DNA of 64,000 bases from Phytobacter ursingii (GCA_901456055.1 CABDWT010000003.1:69352-133351), one strand, 5' to 3'; positions 34,154 to 50,958 are shown, counted from the stretch's first letter. Numbers and translations are program-made. The notes: generated from the sequence alone by a model not told the origin.

Positions 34154-35104
34154 ATGAGTAAAAAAGAGCAAACGTTAATGACTCCGTACTTGCAGTTCAA
34201 TCGTAGCCAGTGGGCTGCGCTTCGTGATTCAGTGCCAATGACGCTCACTGAGGGTGAAATCGCGCGGTTAAAAGGCATTAATGAAGATCTCTCTCTGGAA
34301 GAGGTCGCAGAAATCTATCTGCCGCTGTCGCGTTTGCTCAATTTTTATATCAGTTCGAATTTGCGTCGTCAGGCCGTGCTTGAACAATTCTTAGGCACGA
34401 ATGGGCAAAGAATTCCTTATATTATCAGCATTGCAGGTAGCGTTGCCGTGGGGAAAAGCACGACGGCGCGCGTACTACAGGCGTTATTAAGCCGCTGGCC
34501 AGAACATCGTCGCGTTGAATTAATCACCACCGATGGTTTTTTGCATCCTAATCAGGTTTTAAAAGATCGCGGCCTGATGAAGAAGAAAGGGTTTCCGCAG
34601 TCTTATGATATGCACCGTCTGGTAAAATTTGTTTCCGATATTAAATCCGGCGTGCCAAACGTTACTGCGCCAGTATATTCACATTTAATATACGATGTTA
34701 TCCCGGACGGGGATAAAACAGTAACCCAGCCAGATATTTTGATACTTGAAGGACTCAATGTATTACAAAGCGGTATGGATTACCCGCATGATCCCCATCA
34801 TGTATTTGTTTCTGACTTCGTCGACTTCTCTATTTATGTCGATGCGCCGGAAGAACTGTTGCAGAAATGGTATATCAATCGCTTCCTGAAATTTCGTGAA
34901 GGGGCTTTCGCCGACCCGGATTCTTATTTCCACAACTATGCGAAATTGACAGAAGAAGAAGCCATCAATATAGCCACATCTCTTTGGAAAGAAATTAACT
35001 GGCTAAATTTGAAAGAAAATATTCTTCCAACCCGTGAGCGTGCAAGCCTTGTCATGACCAAAAGCGCCAATCACGCGGTCGAGCAGGTACGCCTGCGAAA
35101 ATAA
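34154..35104 (+). CDS. coaA: Pantothenate kinase, type I
   Basis: Phosphorylates pantothenate, the controlling step of coenzyme A synthesis, 316 aa as in E. coli. P-loop [12 protein letters not shown] near residue 95. Start chosen at [15 protein letters not shown], which aligns with E. coli CoaA; a GTG 48 nt upstream would add 16 unrelated residues. Convergent with birA over a shared terminator. Confidence 0.97.
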   Translation: MSKKEQTLMTPYLQFNRSQWAALRDSVPMTLTEGEIARLKGINEDLSLEEVAEIYLPLSRLLNFYISSNLRRQAVLEQFLGTNGQRIPYIISIAGSVAVGKSTTARVLQALLSRWPEHRRVELITTDGFLHPNQVLKDRGLMKKKGFPQSYDMHRLVKFVSDIKSGVPNVTAPVYSHLIYDVIPDGDKTVTQPDILILEGLNVLQSGMDYPHDPHHVFVSDFVDFSIYVDAPEELLQKWYINRFLKFREGAFADPDSYFHNYAKLTEEEAINIATSLWKEINWLNLKENILPTRERASLVMTKSANHAVEQVRLRK

Positions 35105-35133
35105 AACAAGGGGAGCGAAATGCTCCCCTTGTT
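35105..35133. terminator. Bidirectional terminator between coaA and birA
   Basis: AACAAGGGGAGC (35105-35116) and GCTCCCCTTGTT (35122-35133) form a 12-bp stem with A/T runs on both sides, filling the gap between the convergent stops. Confidence 0.9.
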
Positions 35134-35134
35134 A

Positions 35135-36097
35135 TTATTCGGCACTGCGTAAGGAAATTTCCCCACCCATCCAGGGTTTAATTACCCCATCCTGTTCAAG
35201 CAACAATGCGCCCTGTGCATCAATACCACGTGAGATGCCAAATATTTCTCTCTCGCCAATGATCAATTTCACCGGGCGATCAATAAAGTTATCCAGTTTC
35301 TTCCAGCGAGATAGCCAGGGGCTTAACCCTTCCTGTTCAAAGGACTGGAGCGCGGAACGTAATGCATTGATTAAACGCACTGCAAGCGTATTGCGATCAA
35401 TGACGACTCCCGCTTCTTGCAGGTTCACCCAGCCTTGATTGATAACATCACTTTCCGCACGTCGCATAGAGAGGTTAATACCCGCCCCTATCACGATCTG
35501 CGCAGCATCGCCAGTTTTGCCTGTTAGTTCCACTAAGATCCCAGCAAGTTTACGGTCGCCCAGATAGAGATCATTTGGCCATTTAACACGAACGTTTTCA
35601 GCGCCTAATTCCTGTAGCACTTCGGCCATAATGATACCAATGACCAGACTGAGTCCAATCGCCGCCGCTGGACCTTGCTCAAGTCGCCAGTACATAGAGA
35701 GATAAAGGTTAGCGCCAAAGGGAGAGAACCACTTACGACCACGGCGTCCCCGCCCCGCCTGTTGATATTCTGCGACACAGGCATCGCCGGAACGCAATTC
35801 GCTTATACGGTCCAGTAGATATTGATTAGTAGAATCAATAACCGGCAACACGGCCACTTTACCTGTTTGTACCTGCGCTACAATCTGCTCTTCATTCAGC
35901 AATTGGATGGGTTCAGGAAGACTGTAACCTTTACCTGGCACAGTAAATACATCCACTCCCCAGTCACGCAGGGTTTGAATATGCTTATTGATAGCTGCAC
36001 GACTCATTCCCAACCGTTCACCGAGCTGTTCGCCAGAATGGAATTCGCCATCAGCAAGGATAGAAACCAGGGTTAACGGAATGGTGCTGTCTTTCAT
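35135..36097 (-). CDS. birA: BirA, biotin ligase and biotin operon repressor
   Basis: Bifunctional protein, 320 aa (E. coli 321). N-terminal winged helix ([20 protein letters not shown]) binds the bio operator. The catalytic domain has the biotinyl-AMP loop GRGRRGRKW near residue 115 and the conserved KWPND. It biotinylates the AccB subunit of acetyl-CoA carboxylase. The start overlaps the murB stop by 4 nt. Confidence 0.98.
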   Translation of the reverse strand: MKDSTIPLTLVSILADGEFHSGEQLGERLGMSRAAINKHIQTLRDWGVDVFTVPGKGYSLPEPIQLLNEEQIVAQVQTGKVAVLPVIDSTNQYLLDRISELRSGDACVAEYQQAGRGRRGRKWFSPFGANLYLSMYWRLEQGPAAAIGLSLVIGIIMAEVLQELGAENVRVKWPNDLYLGDRKLAGILVELTGKTGDAAQIVIGAGINLSMRRAESDVINQGWVNLQEAGVVIDRNTLAVRLINALRSALQSFEQEGLSPWLSRWKKLDNFIDRPVKLIIGEREIFGISRGIDAQGALLLEQDGVIKPWMGGEISLRSAE

Positions 36098-37122
36098 GCA
36101 ATCACCTCCACGGCATTCACTTCGCCACGATGGCCGATAAAACGCACCTCCGGCTCCAGCCAGACATCAAACTTCGCCCCAACCTGGGCGCGTACATGGC
36201 GTGCCAGACGAACGACATCTTCACTGGTCGCGTGATCTTGATTAATTAACACCAGAGCCTGTAGCGGATGAACTGCAGCCCCGCCAATGGATACACCTTT
36301 TAACTGGCATTGATCGATAAGCCATCCGGCAGCGAGCTTTACTGTACCGTCAGGTTGAGGGTAATGAGGAGCTTTCGGCGATTTTTCCAGTAGCGCAGCG
36401 GCCAGTTCAGCGCTCACAACCGGATTTTTAAAGAAGCTACCGGCATTACCGTTTACTTTTGGGTCGGGCAACTTGCTGGTACGCATGCGGCAAACTTCTT
36501 CAAAAACGTTCTGCGGCGTTACCGTTGCCGGATCCAGGCGAGTCAGATCGCCATAGGTCAGGACCGGCTGCCATTGCTTAGGTAAGCGCAGGCCGACCGC
36601 AACGATTGCGTAGCGATCCTGATACTCATGCTTGAAGATGCTATCACGATAACCAAAACGGCAAGCTTCTGCGGTTAATCGCCGGGTATCGCCAGTACTC
36701 AATTCAATACAATCGACATAGGCACAGACACGCTGCAATTCAATACCGTATGCGCCTATGTTCTGGATAGGCGATGAACCAACACAACCGGGGATTAACG
36801 CCAGGTTTTCCAGTCCGGGCATTCCGTGCGAGAGCGTATACTGTACGAGCTGATGCCAGTTTTCCCCGGCACCAACGTGGACATGCCAGGCTTCGGTGCT
36901 TTCCTCAGTTTCAATACCCAGGATACGGTTGATAATGATCGTACCTGCGAAATCTTCCAGGAAAAGAACATTGCTGCCCTCACCCAGCATCAACACAGGC
37001 TGTCCATTACTTACGGATTCCTGCCACGCTTCAAGCAATTGCTGCACACTTTCAGCACGTATTATTTTATTTGCATTGTGATCAATGCCGAAGGTATTCC
37101 AGGGCTTAAGGGAGTGGTTCAT
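36094..37122 (-). CDS. murB: MurB, UDP-N-acetylenolpyruvoylglucosamine reductase
   Basis: FAD enzyme making UDP-MurNAc for peptidoglycan, 342 aa as in E. coli. FAD-binding stretches [13 protein letters not shown] and [19 protein letters not shown] are present. The catalytic Ser is in NAGSFFKNP. Translationally coupled to birA. Its upstream neighbour is the 5S end of the rRNA operon, the same flank as E. coli rrnB. Confidence 0.98.
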   Translation of the reverse strand: MNHSLKPWNTFGIDHNANKIIRAESVQQLLEAWQESVSNGQPVLMLGEGSNVLFLEDFAGTIIINRILGIETEESTEAWHVHVGAGENWHQLVQYTLSHGMPGLENLALIPGCVGSSPIQNIGAYGIELQRVCAYVDCIELSTGDTRRLTAEACRFGYRDSIFKHEYQDRYAIVAVGLRLPKQWQPVLTYGDLTRLDPATVTPQNVFEEVCRMRTSKLPDPKVNGNAGSFFKNPVVSAELAAALLEKSPKAPHYPQPDGTVKLAAGWLIDQCQLKGVSIGGAAVHPLQALVLINQDHATSEDVVRLARHVRAQVGAKFDVWLEPEVRFIGHRGEVNAVEVIA

Positions 37123-37215
37123 AGACGCTGTCCTGATGCAAAAACCCGGCTAGTTTACCGCATATGCAAGGTGAGCGCTTGTGGTTATATGGAAGGTTTC
37201 GGAAGGAATAAAAAC

Positions 37216-37244
37216 GCAAAAAGCCCATCCGTCAGGATGGGCTT
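37216..37244 (-). terminator. Terminator of the rRNA operon
   Basis: AAGCCCATCC and GGATGGGCTT form a 10-bp stem with a TGAC loop, 13 nt past the 5S 3' end, followed by a T-run and GCGTTTT. It resembles E. coli rrn terminators of the T2 type. No second rrnB-T1-like hairpin was seen. Confidence 0.9.
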
Positions 37245-37256
37245 CTTACTGGTTTG

Positions 37257-37376
37257 ATGCCTGGCAGTTCCCTACTCTCACATGGGGAGACCCCACACTA
37301 CCATCGGCGCTACGGCGTTTCACTTCTGAGTTCGGCATGGGGTCAGGTGGGACCACCGCGCTAAAGCCGCCAGGCA
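37257..37376 (-). rRNA. rrf: 5S ribosomal RNA
   Basis: 120 nt on the minus strand from TGCCTGGCGGC to CTGCCAGGCAT, with complementary ends. Differs from the E. coli consensus near position 12 (CTTTAGCGCGG). Single copy after 23S. Confidence 0.97.
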
Positions 37377-37563
37377 AATTCTGTGCTCTGTCCTGTGTCT
37401 TTTGTGCTGATACTGCGTTGGCTGCTCTCGTAAAGTCAGTCACATACCTCAGTATGCTCCTTCCTTTCCTTCGCTGGCCGCCTTGTCTCAGCGCAAAATC
37501 CTTCGGACTCTGAATCTAAGCTGAAAATCTTCTCTCAATCCGCCAAAACATCTTCGGCGTTGT

Positions 37564-40465
<2,902 letters not shown>

Positions 40466-40684
40466 TCACAACCCGAAGATGTTTCTTTCGATTCATCATC
40501 GCGCTGTAAAAATTTGAGAGACTCGAACACACCGTCATCTGTTCTTATTACGGAGAACAGACACTGTGTGTCGTTTCAATTTTCAGCTTGATCCAGATTT
40601 TTAAAGAGCAAATATCTCAAACATGACTCGTGAGTCAGTTTTGAGATAGTAGGGCAGGCGACTTTCACTCACACAACCAGCAAG

Positions 40685-40760
40685 TGGCGTCCCCTAGGGG
40701 ATTCGAACCCCTGTTACCGCCGTGAAAGGGCGGTGTCCTGGGCCTCTAGACGAAGGGGAC
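40685..40760 (-). tRNA. gltT: tRNA-Glu (TTC) in the 16S-23S spacer
   Basis: 76 nt, GTCCCCTTCGTCTAGAGGC to GACGCCA, anticodon TTC in CTTTCAC. A single tRNA-Glu spacer is the rrnB/C/E/G type of E. coli; the operon next to hemG in E. coli K-12 has tRNA-Ile plus tRNA-Ala instead. Confidence 0.97.
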
Positions 40761-40844
40761 ACTAAGTCTGCTTCGCAAGACGCCTTGCTATTCACTTTTC
40801 ATCAGACAATCTGTGTGAGCACTGCAAAGGCAGGTTCTTTAAGG

Positions 40845-42386
<1,542 letters not shown>

Positions 42387-42520
42387 AAAAGTTTGATGCT
42401 CTTAGAATTAAACTTCGTAATGAATTACGTGTTCACTCCAGAGACTTGGTATTCATTTATTGTCCGAAGACATTAAGAATCCATGTCACTTTGAGTGCCC
42501 ACACAGATTGTCTGATAAAT

Positions 42521-42532
42521 TGTTAAAGAGCA
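42521..42532 (-). promoter_or_regulatory. rRNA leader boxA antitermination element
   Basis: TGCTCTTTAACA on the minus strand, 135 nt before the 16S start, matches boxA bound by NusB-S10. The leader 42387-42568 also holds the half of the 16S processing stem and no gene. Confidence 0.88.
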
Positions 42533-42568
42533 GTGCCGCTTCGTTTTTCGCTGCGGCGCGGGGTGTGC

Positions 42569-42596
42569 ATATTACGCTTTCCCGCTGCAGAGTCAA
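42569..42596 (-). promoter_or_regulatory. rRNA operon promoter P2
   Basis: TTGACT (42591-42596) and TAATAT (42569-42574) with 16 bp spacing, followed by GCACACCCCGCGCCG, as in E. coli rrn P2. Confidence 0.9.
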
Positions 42597-42699
42597 GTAT
42601 TTATTTTTACTTTTCTCTGCGGGCTTCTCACCGGCATTCGCCTGAGAACCCTGCTGACCCGGCGGCTTGCTTGCCGTTGTTCCGTGTCAGTGGAGGCGC

Positions 42700-42727
42700 A
42701 TTATAGGGAGTTCTTGTGAAGTGACAA
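42700..42727 (-). promoter_or_regulatory. rRNA operon promoter P1 with UP element
   Basis: TTGTCA (42722-42727) and TATAAT (42700-42705) with 16 bp spacing and a GC-rich GCGCCTCC discriminator. A/T tracts upstream (42729-42750) match a UP element. It lies just downstream of hemG, as for E. coli rrnA. Confidence 0.92.
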
Positions 42728-42779
42728 GCATAAAATTCAAAAAAAATATCGTTCGCTCACATTTCATTCATAGCGACGA

Positions 42780-43322
42780 TTAAACCGGCGCCTTGCTGTT
42801 TAATTGAGCGATTTTGCGCGCAAATTCCGTCACCTGCTGCCAGTCGGTGTAGACCACTTCCTTACTGGTATCTGTTTCGCCCCCCGTCATTTTCATGATG
42901 AGTCGAATCATCAGGCGATCAAACCAGCGATAACGTGGGTAACGCAGCGCCCCGGCAAACACCACGCACTCATCAGGACGCCATGGTGAACGCAGCAAAA
43001 ACTTGCGGGTATAGTTGTTGGTCTGTGGAGTACGTTTCTCTGGCTTGCGCGCGACAAGGTTGACGGAGAAGAACGCGCTGGGCAGCGCATTCAGGTTTTT
43101 CTGGTACTGCTTTACGAAACTGTCCAGCGCCGGATTGAAATGACCATAACGGATAGACGCGCCGATAATGACGCGCTCATAGGCTGACCAGTCAATCGCC
43201 CCAACGCGATTGAGGTTGAGCACATCGGTACTCACCCCCAGTTCGCTTAATTGCGAGGCCAGATAAGCGGCAATCTCGCGCGTTTGTCCATCACGGGTAG
43301 AAAACAAAATTAGCGTTTTCAT
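42780..43322 (-). CDS. hemG: HemG, menaquinone-dependent protoporphyrinogen oxidase
   Basis: Flavodoxin-fold enzyme oxidising protoporphyrinogen IX to protoporphyrin IX and passing electrons to quinones, 180 aa (E. coli 181). The FMN phosphate loop [13 protein letters not shown] is at residues 8-20. The family-specific long insert [18 protein letters not shown] is present. Follows trkH after 11 nt. It abuts the rRNA operon. Confidence 0.97.
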   Translation of the reverse strand: MKTLILFSTRDGQTREIAAYLASQLSELGVSTDVLNLNRVGAIDWSAYERVIIGASIRYGHFNPALDSFVKQYQKNLNALPSAFFSVNLVARKPEKRTPQTNNYTRKFLLRSPWRPDECVVFAGALRYPRYRWFDRLMIRLIMKMTGGETDTSKEVVYTDWQQVTEFARKIAQLNSKAPV

Positions 43323-43333
43323 GTATAGCTCCC

Positions 43334-44785
43334 TTATTCGCGCCAGAAGGTCGGCGTAAACAGTACCAATAAGGTAAAGACCTCAAGACGACCAAACAGC
43401 ATATTGGCAATCAGGATCCATTTCGCAATTGGGTTCATGCTGGCGAAGTTATCCGCCACTACGCCAAGTCCCGGCCCCAGGTTATTGAGCGTCGCCACGA
43501 CAGAAGCGAATGCGGAAAAGTCATCCACGCCGGTCGCAATGATCGCCAGCATGCTGACAATAAACACCAGGGCATAGGCGGAGAAAAAGCCCCATACCGC
43601 TTCAAGGATACGCTCCGGCAGCGCGCGATTCCCCAATTTGATGCTATATACCGCATTGGGGTGCACCAGACGTTTTAGCTCACGGTTACCCTGTTTAAAT
43701 AGCAGCAGTATACGAATGACTTTCAGGCCGCCCCCCGTTGAGCCCGCACAGCCCCCAATAAAGGCTGAGCAGAGCAATAACACCGGCAGGAATAATGGCC
43801 AGCGAGAGATACTGTCGGTCGTAAAGCCTGCGGTTGTCGCCATCGACACCACCTGGAAGAAAGCCTGGTTGAGTGTCGTCATCGCCGAGCTGTAGACATT
43901 ATGGAACCACAGCACCACGGTGCAGATCACCACCAGCGTCAGCTGCACGCCGATGAACATACGAAATTCAGGATCGCGCCAGTACACCTTCAGGCTGCGA
44001 CCGCTGAGTAAAGAGAAGTGCAGACCATAGTTACAGCCGGAGATCAGCAGGAAGATAGCAATAATGGTATTAATCGTCGGGCTATCGAAGTAACCCACAC
44101 TGGCATCATGCGTCGAAAAGCCGCCAATCGCGATGGTTGAGAAGCTGTGCCCAATCGCATCGAAAGCGGGCATTCCGGCAAACCACAACGCCAGCGCACA
44201 GGCGATAGTCAGTAATACATAAATGAGCCAGAGCGTCTTCGCCGTTTCGGCAATACGTGGGCGCATTTTATTATCTTTTAAGGGTCCTGGCATTTCAGCG
44301 CGATAGAGCTGCATCCCCCCGACGCCCAGAATAGGCAGGATAGCCACCGCCAGCACAATGATTCCCATGCCGCCAAACCACTGCAGCATCTGGCGATAAA
44401 AGAGAATCGCATGAGGCAACGAGTCCAGCCCCACCAGCGTGGTGGCCCCCGTCGTCGTTAAACCGGAGAACGATTCGAAAAAGGCATCTGTTACCGTCAG
44501 GTTTGGACTTTCAGAGAAGATAAAGGGCAGCGCCCCCACACTCCCCAGCACGGTCCAGAACAGCACAACGATCAGAAAGCCCTCGCGCGATTTCAGCTCG
44601 CTCTTTTCACGGCGGTTAGGCCACCACAGCAGAGAGCCTATCGCCAGCGCGACAAAAAATGTCTGTGTGAATGCCCTTCCTGCGCCATCACGATAGATAA
44701 GTGCAACCAGCCCTGGCAGAATCATCGTCCCGGAAAAGAGAATGATCAGAAGTCCAACAATTCGGGTTATGGCACGAAAATGCAT
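43334..44785 (-). CDS. trkH: TrkH, potassium uptake channel subunit
   Basis: Inner-membrane K+ transporter working with TrkA, 483 aa as in E. coli. Four pore-type repeats are visible, including [44 protein letters not shown] and [14 protein letters not shown]. It is in the pepQ-yigZ-trkH-hemG run. Confidence 0.97.
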   Translation of the reverse strand: MHFRAITRIVGLLIILFSGTMILPGLVALIYRDGAGRAFTQTFFVALAIGSLLWWPNRREKSELKSREGFLIVVLFWTVLGSVGALPFIFSESPNLTVTDAFFESFSGLTTTGATTLVGLDSLPHAILFYRQMLQWFGGMGIIVLAVAILPILGVGGMQLYRAEMPGPLKDNKMRPRIAETAKTLWLIYVLLTIACALALWFAGMPAFDAIGHSFSTIAIGGFSTHDASVGYFDSPTINTIIAIFLLISGCNYGLHFSLLSGRSLKVYWRDPEFRMFIGVQLTLVVICTVVLWFHNVYSSAMTTLNQAFFQVVSMATTAGFTTDSISRWPLFLPVLLLCSAFIGGCAGSTGGGLKVIRILLLFKQGNRELKRLVHPNAVYSIKLGNRALPERILEAVWGFFSAYALVFIVSMLAIIATGVDDFSAFASVVATLNNLGPGLGVVADNFASMNPIAKWILIANMLFGRLEVFTLLVLFTPTFWRE

Positions 44786-44824
44786 CTCTGCCGCTTCCTT
44801 AGGTACGCAAAAATTAGGTGGGGA

Positions 44825-45439
44825 TTATTCTTCAATCTTGTGTAATTGCAACGCACCACGACTGAAATCAGCAAGTTTTGTTGAAAACGCGGCCTGTTCA
44901 GATTGGGGAAGCGCCACCCGAAGTCGAACAGACGCCTCGTATTCACTCGCCACAATCTTGCCGGAAAACTGCCCAAGCAATGTTTCAATTCCGGTTAACT
45001 GCCCATATTCACACTGCAAAGTATATTCGGTTAATGGCGTCTTGCGCAGCGTCGTCATCTGCGCAAGTGCCTGGCTCACGCCACCACCGTAAGCTTTAAC
45101 CAGGCCGCCGGTTCCCAGCAGCACGCCACCGTAATAGCGCACCACCACAGCGGTAATCTCGCCAACCCCGCTCCCCATGAGCTGAGCGAGCATCGGTTTA
45201 CCTGCCGTGCCCGCCGGTTCACCATCATCAGAGAACCCCAGTTGCTGCGAATCATTCGGCGGCCCGGCTACCCAGGCCACACAGTGGTGCCGCGCATCCG
45301 GGTGCTCCACGCGCACTGACTCGACAAACGCCTTCGCCGCTTCCACACCCTCAGTATGCGCAAGGCAGGTGATAAAACGGCTTTTCTTGATCTCTTCAAT
45401 GAAGGTGACCGGCGCTGCCGGTATCAGCCAGCTATCCAT
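44825..45439 (-). CDS. yigZ: YigZ, IMPACT-family protein (UPF0029)
   Basis: 204 aa protein of the IMPACT/YigZ family with unknown bacterial function. The N-terminal domain has the family motifs SRFITCLAHTEGVEAAKAFV and DDGEPAGTAGKPMLAQL. The C-terminal ferredoxin-like domain may bind nucleic acid or nucleotides. Its ATG overlaps the pepQ stop by 1 nt. Confidence 0.94.
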   Translation of the reverse strand: MDSWLIPAAPVTFIEEIKKSRFITCLAHTEGVEAAKAFVESVRVEHPDARHHCVAWVAGPPNDSQQLGFSDDGEPAGTAGKPMLAQLMGSGVGEITAVVVRYYGGVLLGTGGLVKAYGGGVSQALAQMTTLRKTPLTEYTLQCEYGQLTGIETLLGQFSGKIVASEYEASVRLRVALPQSEQAAFSTKLADFSRGALQLHKIEE

Positions 45440-46770
45440 TACGCCAGTTTCAAATCACGCGTCATGTTTTCGATGCTGTTTTCATGAATAACCACGTTGT
45501 CTTCGATACGAATGCCGCCGAACGGTTTAAGCGCCTCGATTTTCTGCCAGTTGAAGTGTTTGCTGAACGGGCCTTCACGCCACGGTGCCAGCAGGGATTC
45601 GATAAAATAGATCCCCGGTTCAATCGTCAGCACCATACGCGGCTCCAGAATACGGGTGCAGCGCAGGTAAGGATATTTGGACGGCGCGGCCAGATGCGTA
45701 CCGGAATCATCCTGCATGAAACCCGCGACATCATGTACCTGCAGACCCAACGGGTGACCAATACCGTGCGGCATAAACGGCCCGGTCAGGTCATTTTCCA
45801 CCATCGCCTCTTCGCTCATATCATTCACTATTTGATGTTTGCGCAGTAACTTCGCGATGCGTTGATGGAACTGGAGGTGATACTCGGTGTAGTTAACACC
45901 TGCTTTCATCGTGGCGATCAGCGCCAGTTGTTCATCGTTAACGTCTTTCACCAGATGGGCATAGTCGTTATCACTGTGCGCCGCCCAGGTACGCGTCAGG
46001 TCTGCGGCATAGCCATTGTATTCAGCCCCTGCATCCAACAGAAAACTGCGCAGTTCCGCCGGCGCCCGATGATCCAATTTGGTGTAATGGAGTACAGCAG
46101 CATGCTCATTGAGCGCCACGATATTGCTGTAAGGTACATCGGTGTCGCGGTGCCCGGTCGCTGTCAGATAGGCCAGGTTGATATCGAACTCGCTCATCCC
46201 GGAACGGAATGCCTCTTCCGCCGCGCGATGGCCCATCACCGCCGTTTTCTGCGCTTCGCGCATACACGCCAGCTCATAATCGGTTTTATAGGCGCGGTAA
46301 TAGTGCAAGTAATCGATCACCCCCTTCGGGTTGATGTTACTGGCGGCGAAATCCAGTGAAAGCGCACGTTCTGGCACCGGGCCGATATACCCAATATTGC
46401 CACGAGCAGCAGGCAACAAGCTGCCTATGCCGTCGGCTTTTGGCAGGGCAATGACGTCAACTTCTTCGGTCCAGAAGGACGTGGGCAGTGGTTCAACGTT
46501 GTGCCAGTAATCCACCGGCAAATAGAACCACAGCTTCGGTTTGTTTACACCATCCACCAGCAACCAGCAATTTGGAACCTGTGTCACCGGCACCCAGGCT
46601 TTAAACTGCGGATTGACTTTGAAAGGGTACGGATGGTCGTCGAGAAAGACATTGAACAGTTCACCGGAGTGAATTAACAGCGCATCCAGTTTAAAGCGGG
46701 CCAGGACGTCCCGGGTACGTTCCTGCAACGTAACAATATGATTTTTATAAAGCGCAGCCAGTGAGTCCAT
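45439..46770 (-). CDS. pepQ: PepQ, Xaa-Pro dipeptidase (prolidase)
   Basis: Manganese dipeptidase cleaving X-Pro dipeptides, 443 aa as in E. coli. Pita-bread fold with metal ligands in [31 protein letters not shown] and LTIEPGIYF. Start chosen at [11 protein letters not shown]; an in-frame start 29 codons earlier lies in the fadB intergenic region. Divergent from fadB. Confidence 0.97.
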   Translation of the reverse strand: MDSLAALYKNHIVTLQERTRDVLARFKLDALLIHSGELFNVFLDDHPYPFKVNPQFKAWVPVTQVPNCWLLVDGVNKPKLWFYLPVDYWHNVEPLPTSFWTEEVDVIALPKADGIGSLLPAARGNIGYIGPVPERALSLDFAASNINPKGVIDYLHYYRAYKTDYELACMREAQKTAVMGHRAAEEAFRSGMSEFDINLAYLTATGHRDTDVPYSNIVALNEHAAVLHYTKLDHRAPAELRSFLLDAGAEYNGYAADLTRTWAAHSDNDYAHLVKDVNDEQLALIATMKAGVNYTEYHLQFHQRIAKLLRKHQIVNDMSEEAMVENDLTGPFMPHGIGHPLGLQVHDVAGFMQDDSGTHLAAPSKYPYLRCTRILEPRMVLTIEPGIYFIESLLAPWREGPFSKHFNWQKIEALKPFGGIRIEDNVVIHENSIENMTRDLKLA

Positions 46771-46917
46771 CATTCTTCCTTCTGTTTTTTTGAGCTCAAG
46801 TTTTTGCATCTTAGCACACCTGATCCCGGCAGGGTGATTTCGACTGAGCGTGATCAAACTAGCAATTTCTTAAAGATAAATTTGCAATTTATTAACATAA
46901 AAACCACACTCCGCTTC

Positions 46918-46934
46918 ATCTGGTATGACCAGAT
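46918..46934 (+). promoter_or_regulatory. FadR operator of fadBA
   Basis: ATCTGGTATGACCAGAT is a near-perfect palindrome matching the E. coli fadB FadR site. It ends 25 bp before the fadB start, consistent with repression relieved by long-chain acyl-CoA. Confidence 0.9.
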
Positions 46935-46959
46935 CCCTTGCTGGATTCAGGAGACTGAC

Positions 46960-49149
46960 ATGCTCTACAAAGGCGATACCCTATATCTTAACTGGCTGGA
47001 AGATGGCATTGCCGAACTGGTGTTCGATGCCCCCGGGTCGGTGAATAAATTAGACACAGCAACCGTCGCCAGCCTCGGCCAGGCGCTGGATGTGCTGGAG
47101 AAACAAGCGGATTTGAAAGGCCTGCTGCTGCGTTCAGAAAAAGCGGCGTTCATTGTCGGCGCAGATATTACCGAATTCCTCTCTCTGTTCCTGGTTCCGG
47201 CAGAACAACTGAGTACCTGGCTGCACTTTGCCAACAGCGTGTTCAATCGCCTGGAAGATTTGCCGGTACCGACGATTTCTGCCGTCAACGGCTATGCCCT
47301 GGGCGGTGGCTGCGAATGCGTACTGGCAACTGACTACCGTCTCGCGACGCCGGATCTGCGCATTGGTCTGCCGGAAACAAAGCTGGGCATCATGCCAGGT
47401 TTTGGCGGATCCGTCCGAATGCCACGTTTGCTGGGTGCAGACAGTGCGCTGGAAATTATTGCTGCCGGGAAAGATGTCGGTGCCGAAGAGGCGCTGAAAA
47501 TCGGCCTGGTTGATGGCGTGGTTCAGCCGGAAAAATTAAAAGCGGGTGCGGTGGCGATTTTACGCCAGGCGATTAACGGCGATCTCGACTGGAAAGCCAG
47601 GCGCCAGCCGAAGCTGGAGCCGCTGCACTTAAGTAAAATTGAAGCCACCATGAGCTTCACCATTGCCAAAGGCATGGTCGCGCAGACAGCAGGCAAACAT
47701 TACCCCGCCCCCATAACAGCGGTTAAAACCATTGAAGCGGCTGCTCGCTTTGGTCGTGAAGAAGCCCTGAGGCTTGAAAATCAAAGTTTCGTTCCCCTGG
47801 CGCACAGTAAAGAAGCCCGCGCACTGGTTGGTATCTTCCTCAACGACCAGTACGTGAAAGGCAAAGCGAAAAAACTGACCCGTGATGTTGAGACGCCAAA
47901 ACAGGCCGCCGTGCTGGGCGCCGGGATCATGGGCGGCGGCATCGCTTACCAGTCAGCCTGGAAAGGCGTGCCGGTGATCATGAAAGATATTAATGACAAA
48001 TCGCTGACGCTGGGTATGAGTGAAGCGGGTAAGCTGCTCAATAAACAGCTTGAGCGCGGCAAGATCGACGGTCTGAAACTGGCAGGCGTGATTTCCACGA
48101 TTCACCCGACCCTCGACTATGCCGGGTTTGAGCGCGTCGACGTCGTGGTTGAAGCTGTTGTTGAAAACCCGAAAGTTAAAAAAGCTGTACTGGCGGAAAC
48201 CGAAGATAAAGTACGCCCGGATACCGTTCTGGCGTCAAACACCTCCACGATCCCGATTTCCGAACTGGCAAGCGTACTCAAGCGCCCGGAAAACTTCTGT
48301 GGGATGCACTTCTTCAACCCGGTACACCGTATGCCGCTGGTTGAAGTGATTCGCGGAGAAAAAACCTCCGACGCAACCATTGCCAAAGTGGTGGCGTGGG
48401 CCAGCAAAATGGGCAAAACGCCGATTGTAGTGAACGACTGCCCCGGTTTCTTCGTCAACCGCGTGCTGTTCCCCTACTTTGCAGGTTTCAGTCAGCTGCT
48501 GCGTGACGGCGCGGATTTCCGCAAAGTCGATAAAGTCATGGAGAAAGTCTTTGGCTGGCCGATGGGTCCGGCATACCTGCTGGATGTGGTCGGTATCGAT
48601 ACGGCGCATCACGCGCAGGCCGTCATGGCGGCGGGTTTCCCACAGCGGATGCAGAAAGATTATCGCGACGCGATAGACGCGCTGTTTGATGCCGGTCGCT
48701 TCGGGCAGAAAAATGGTCTTGGCTTCTGGCGCTATAAAGAAGACAGCAAAGGTAAACCGAAGAAAGAAGACGATACCGAGGTGAATGGCCTGCTGGCAGA
48801 GGTTAGCCAGCCGAAGCGCGACCTTAGCGACGATGAGATCATCGCCCGCATGATGATCCCGATGGTCAACGAAGTAGTGCGCTGCCTGGAAGAGGGCATT
48901 ATCGCCAGTCCGGCAGAAGCCGATATGGCGCTGGTCTACGGTCTCGGTTTCCCTCCGTTCCACGGCGGGGCATTCCGCTGGCTCGACACGCTTGGCAGCG
49001 CAAAATATCTCGATATGGCGCATCAGTTCCAGCACCTTGGCCCGCTCTATGAAGTCCCGGCCGGGCTGCGCGAGAAAGCGCGCCAGAACGAGGCGTATTA
49101 TCCCCCGGTTGAACCTGCTCGTCCGGCAGGCGACCTGAAAACGGCTTAA
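46960..49149 (+). CDS. fadB: FadB, fatty-acid oxidation complex alpha subunit
   Basis: Enoyl-CoA hydratase / 3-hydroxyacyl-CoA dehydrogenase of aerobic beta-oxidation, 729 aa as in E. coli. N-terminal crotonase domain with [10 protein letters not shown] and the catalytic glutamates in [13 protein letters not shown] and [18 protein letters not shown] loop [15 protein letters not shown] near 320 and dehydrogenase catalytic His in [12 protein letters not shown]. Start at [13 protein letters not shown]; the upstream in-frame extension crosses the FadR site. fadA follows after 9 nt. Confidence 0.98.
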   Translation: MLYKGDTLYLNWLEDGIAELVFDAPGSVNKLDTATVASLGQALDVLEKQADLKGLLLRSEKAAFIVGADITEFLSLFLVPAEQLSTWLHFANSVFNRLEDLPVPTISAVNGYALGGGCECVLATDYRLATPDLRIGLPETKLGIMPGFGGSVRMPRLLGADSALEIIAAGKDVGAEEALKIGLVDGVVQPEKLKAGAVAILRQAINGDLDWKARRQPKLEPLHLSKIEATMSFTIAKGMVAQTAGKHYPAPITAVKTIEAAARFGREEALRLENQSFVPLAHSKEARALVGIFLNDQYVKGKAKKLTRDVETPKQAAVLGAGIMGGGIAYQSAWKGVPVIMKDINDKSLTLGMSEAGKLLNKQLERGKIDGLKLAGVISTIHPTLDYAGFERVDVVVEAVVENPKVKKAVLAETEDKVRPDTVLASNTSTIPISELASVLKRPENFCGMHFFNPVHRMPLVEVIRGEKTSDATIAKVVAWASKMGKTPIVVNDCPGFFVNRVLFPYFAGFSQLLRDGADFRKVDKVMEKVFGWPMGPAYLLDVVGIDTAHHAQAVMAAGFPQRMQKDYRDAIDALFDAGRFGQKNGLGFWRYKEDSKGKPKKEDDTEVNGLLAEVSQPKRDLSDDEIIARMMIPMVNEVVRCLEEGIIASPAEADMALVYGLGFPPFHGGAFRWLDTLGSAKYLDMAHQFQHLGPLYEVPAGLREKARQNEAYYPPVEPARPAGDLKTA

Positions 49150-50322
<1,173 letters not shown>

Positions 50323-50327
50323 TCACG

Positions 50328-50463
50328 ATAACGTCCCTGAATAATTCGCGCTGCATCATGGCGGCAACGGAGCACATCCCCGTACACACAGATAACGCTG
50401 TGACCGGGGTAAGGTCCGGCCATCCGCCGCCAACAAAAAAGCAGTGTGGATGATGTCGGGGTA
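50328..50463 (+). repeat. Diverged ERIC repeat after fadA
   Basis: About 135 bp. ATAATTCGCGCTGCATCATG and GGCGGCAACGGAG match the ERIC left arm. ATCCCCGT...TGACCGGGGTAAG match the centre. GCCGCCAACAAAAAAGCAG and ATGATGTCGGGGTA match the right arm. It starts within 10 nt of the fadA stop and would be in its 3' untranslated RNA. Confidence 0.75.
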
Positions 50464-50480
50464 AATTTAGTTGCCGTTTT

Positions 50481-50509
50481 CCCGCCTGTCAGGGGCGGGC
50501 TTTTTATTT
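50481..50509 (+). terminator. Terminator of fadBA
   Basis: CCCGCC and GGCGGG pair around TGTCAGG, followed by CTTTTTATTT. It lies beyond the ERIC element. Confidence 0.88.
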
Positions 50510-50572
50510 CTTATCCCTCACACCATCCCTTACACTCCCCATGGAAATAACACTCCATCAATAAGGGAAGGC

Positions 50573-50923
50573 ATGATGAATATTATTCTGCCGTTATCCT
50601 GCCTGATTGCACTGGCACCACGCTCATACTGGTCAATAAAGACGTCAGCCGGGAACAGGTGATGGCGCAACGCTGCCTGACGTTTGGGCTCAACACGCTC
50701 AAGGCCGACAATCAGGGATGATATACGAAACTACAAACCGCCAGACCGGACGCCAGCACCGCGGTTATTGAGCGTTTCGATGAAAACATCGGTAGCCAGC
50801 ATGTTGCGACCAGGGTGACGGCAAGCCTCGAACCAAAGCAAGGCACGACAGGAGAGATGATGTGTCCGTTAGAAAACGATAAGCCGCTGTTTGTTTCTAT
50901 AGCGTGGATGAGTGATTGCTGAA
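50573..50923 (+). pseudogene. Decayed small exported or membrane protein gene
   Basis: A ribosome site (AAGGGAAGG) and ATGATG start a hydrophobic N-terminus MMNIILPLSCLIALA. The frame then shifts. In a neighbouring frame TTLILVNKDVSREQVMAQRC and LTFGLNTLKADNQG continue to a TGA at about 50720. After that stop the same frame stays open for about 66 more codons (YTKLQTARPDASTAVIERFD...FVSIAWMSDC). This reads as one ancestral protein of about 115 aa with one frameshift and one nonsense codon. Family not recognised. Confidence 0.6.
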
Positions 50924-50950
50924 CACCACCCCCGGGAAGGGGTGGTGTTC
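50922..50950. terminator. Bidirectional terminator between the pseudogene and fre
   Basis: GAACACCACCC (50922-50932) and GGGTGGTGTTC (50940-50950) form an 11-bp stem. It serves the convergent fre gene and the decayed gene. Confidence 0.78.
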
Positions 50951-50958
50951 GGAAAGGC

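Noticed and set aside
46804-46959. N-terminal extension of FadB by 52 codons
   Set aside because: It would translate the FadR operator and promoter region, and E. coli FadB starts at the homologue of 46960.
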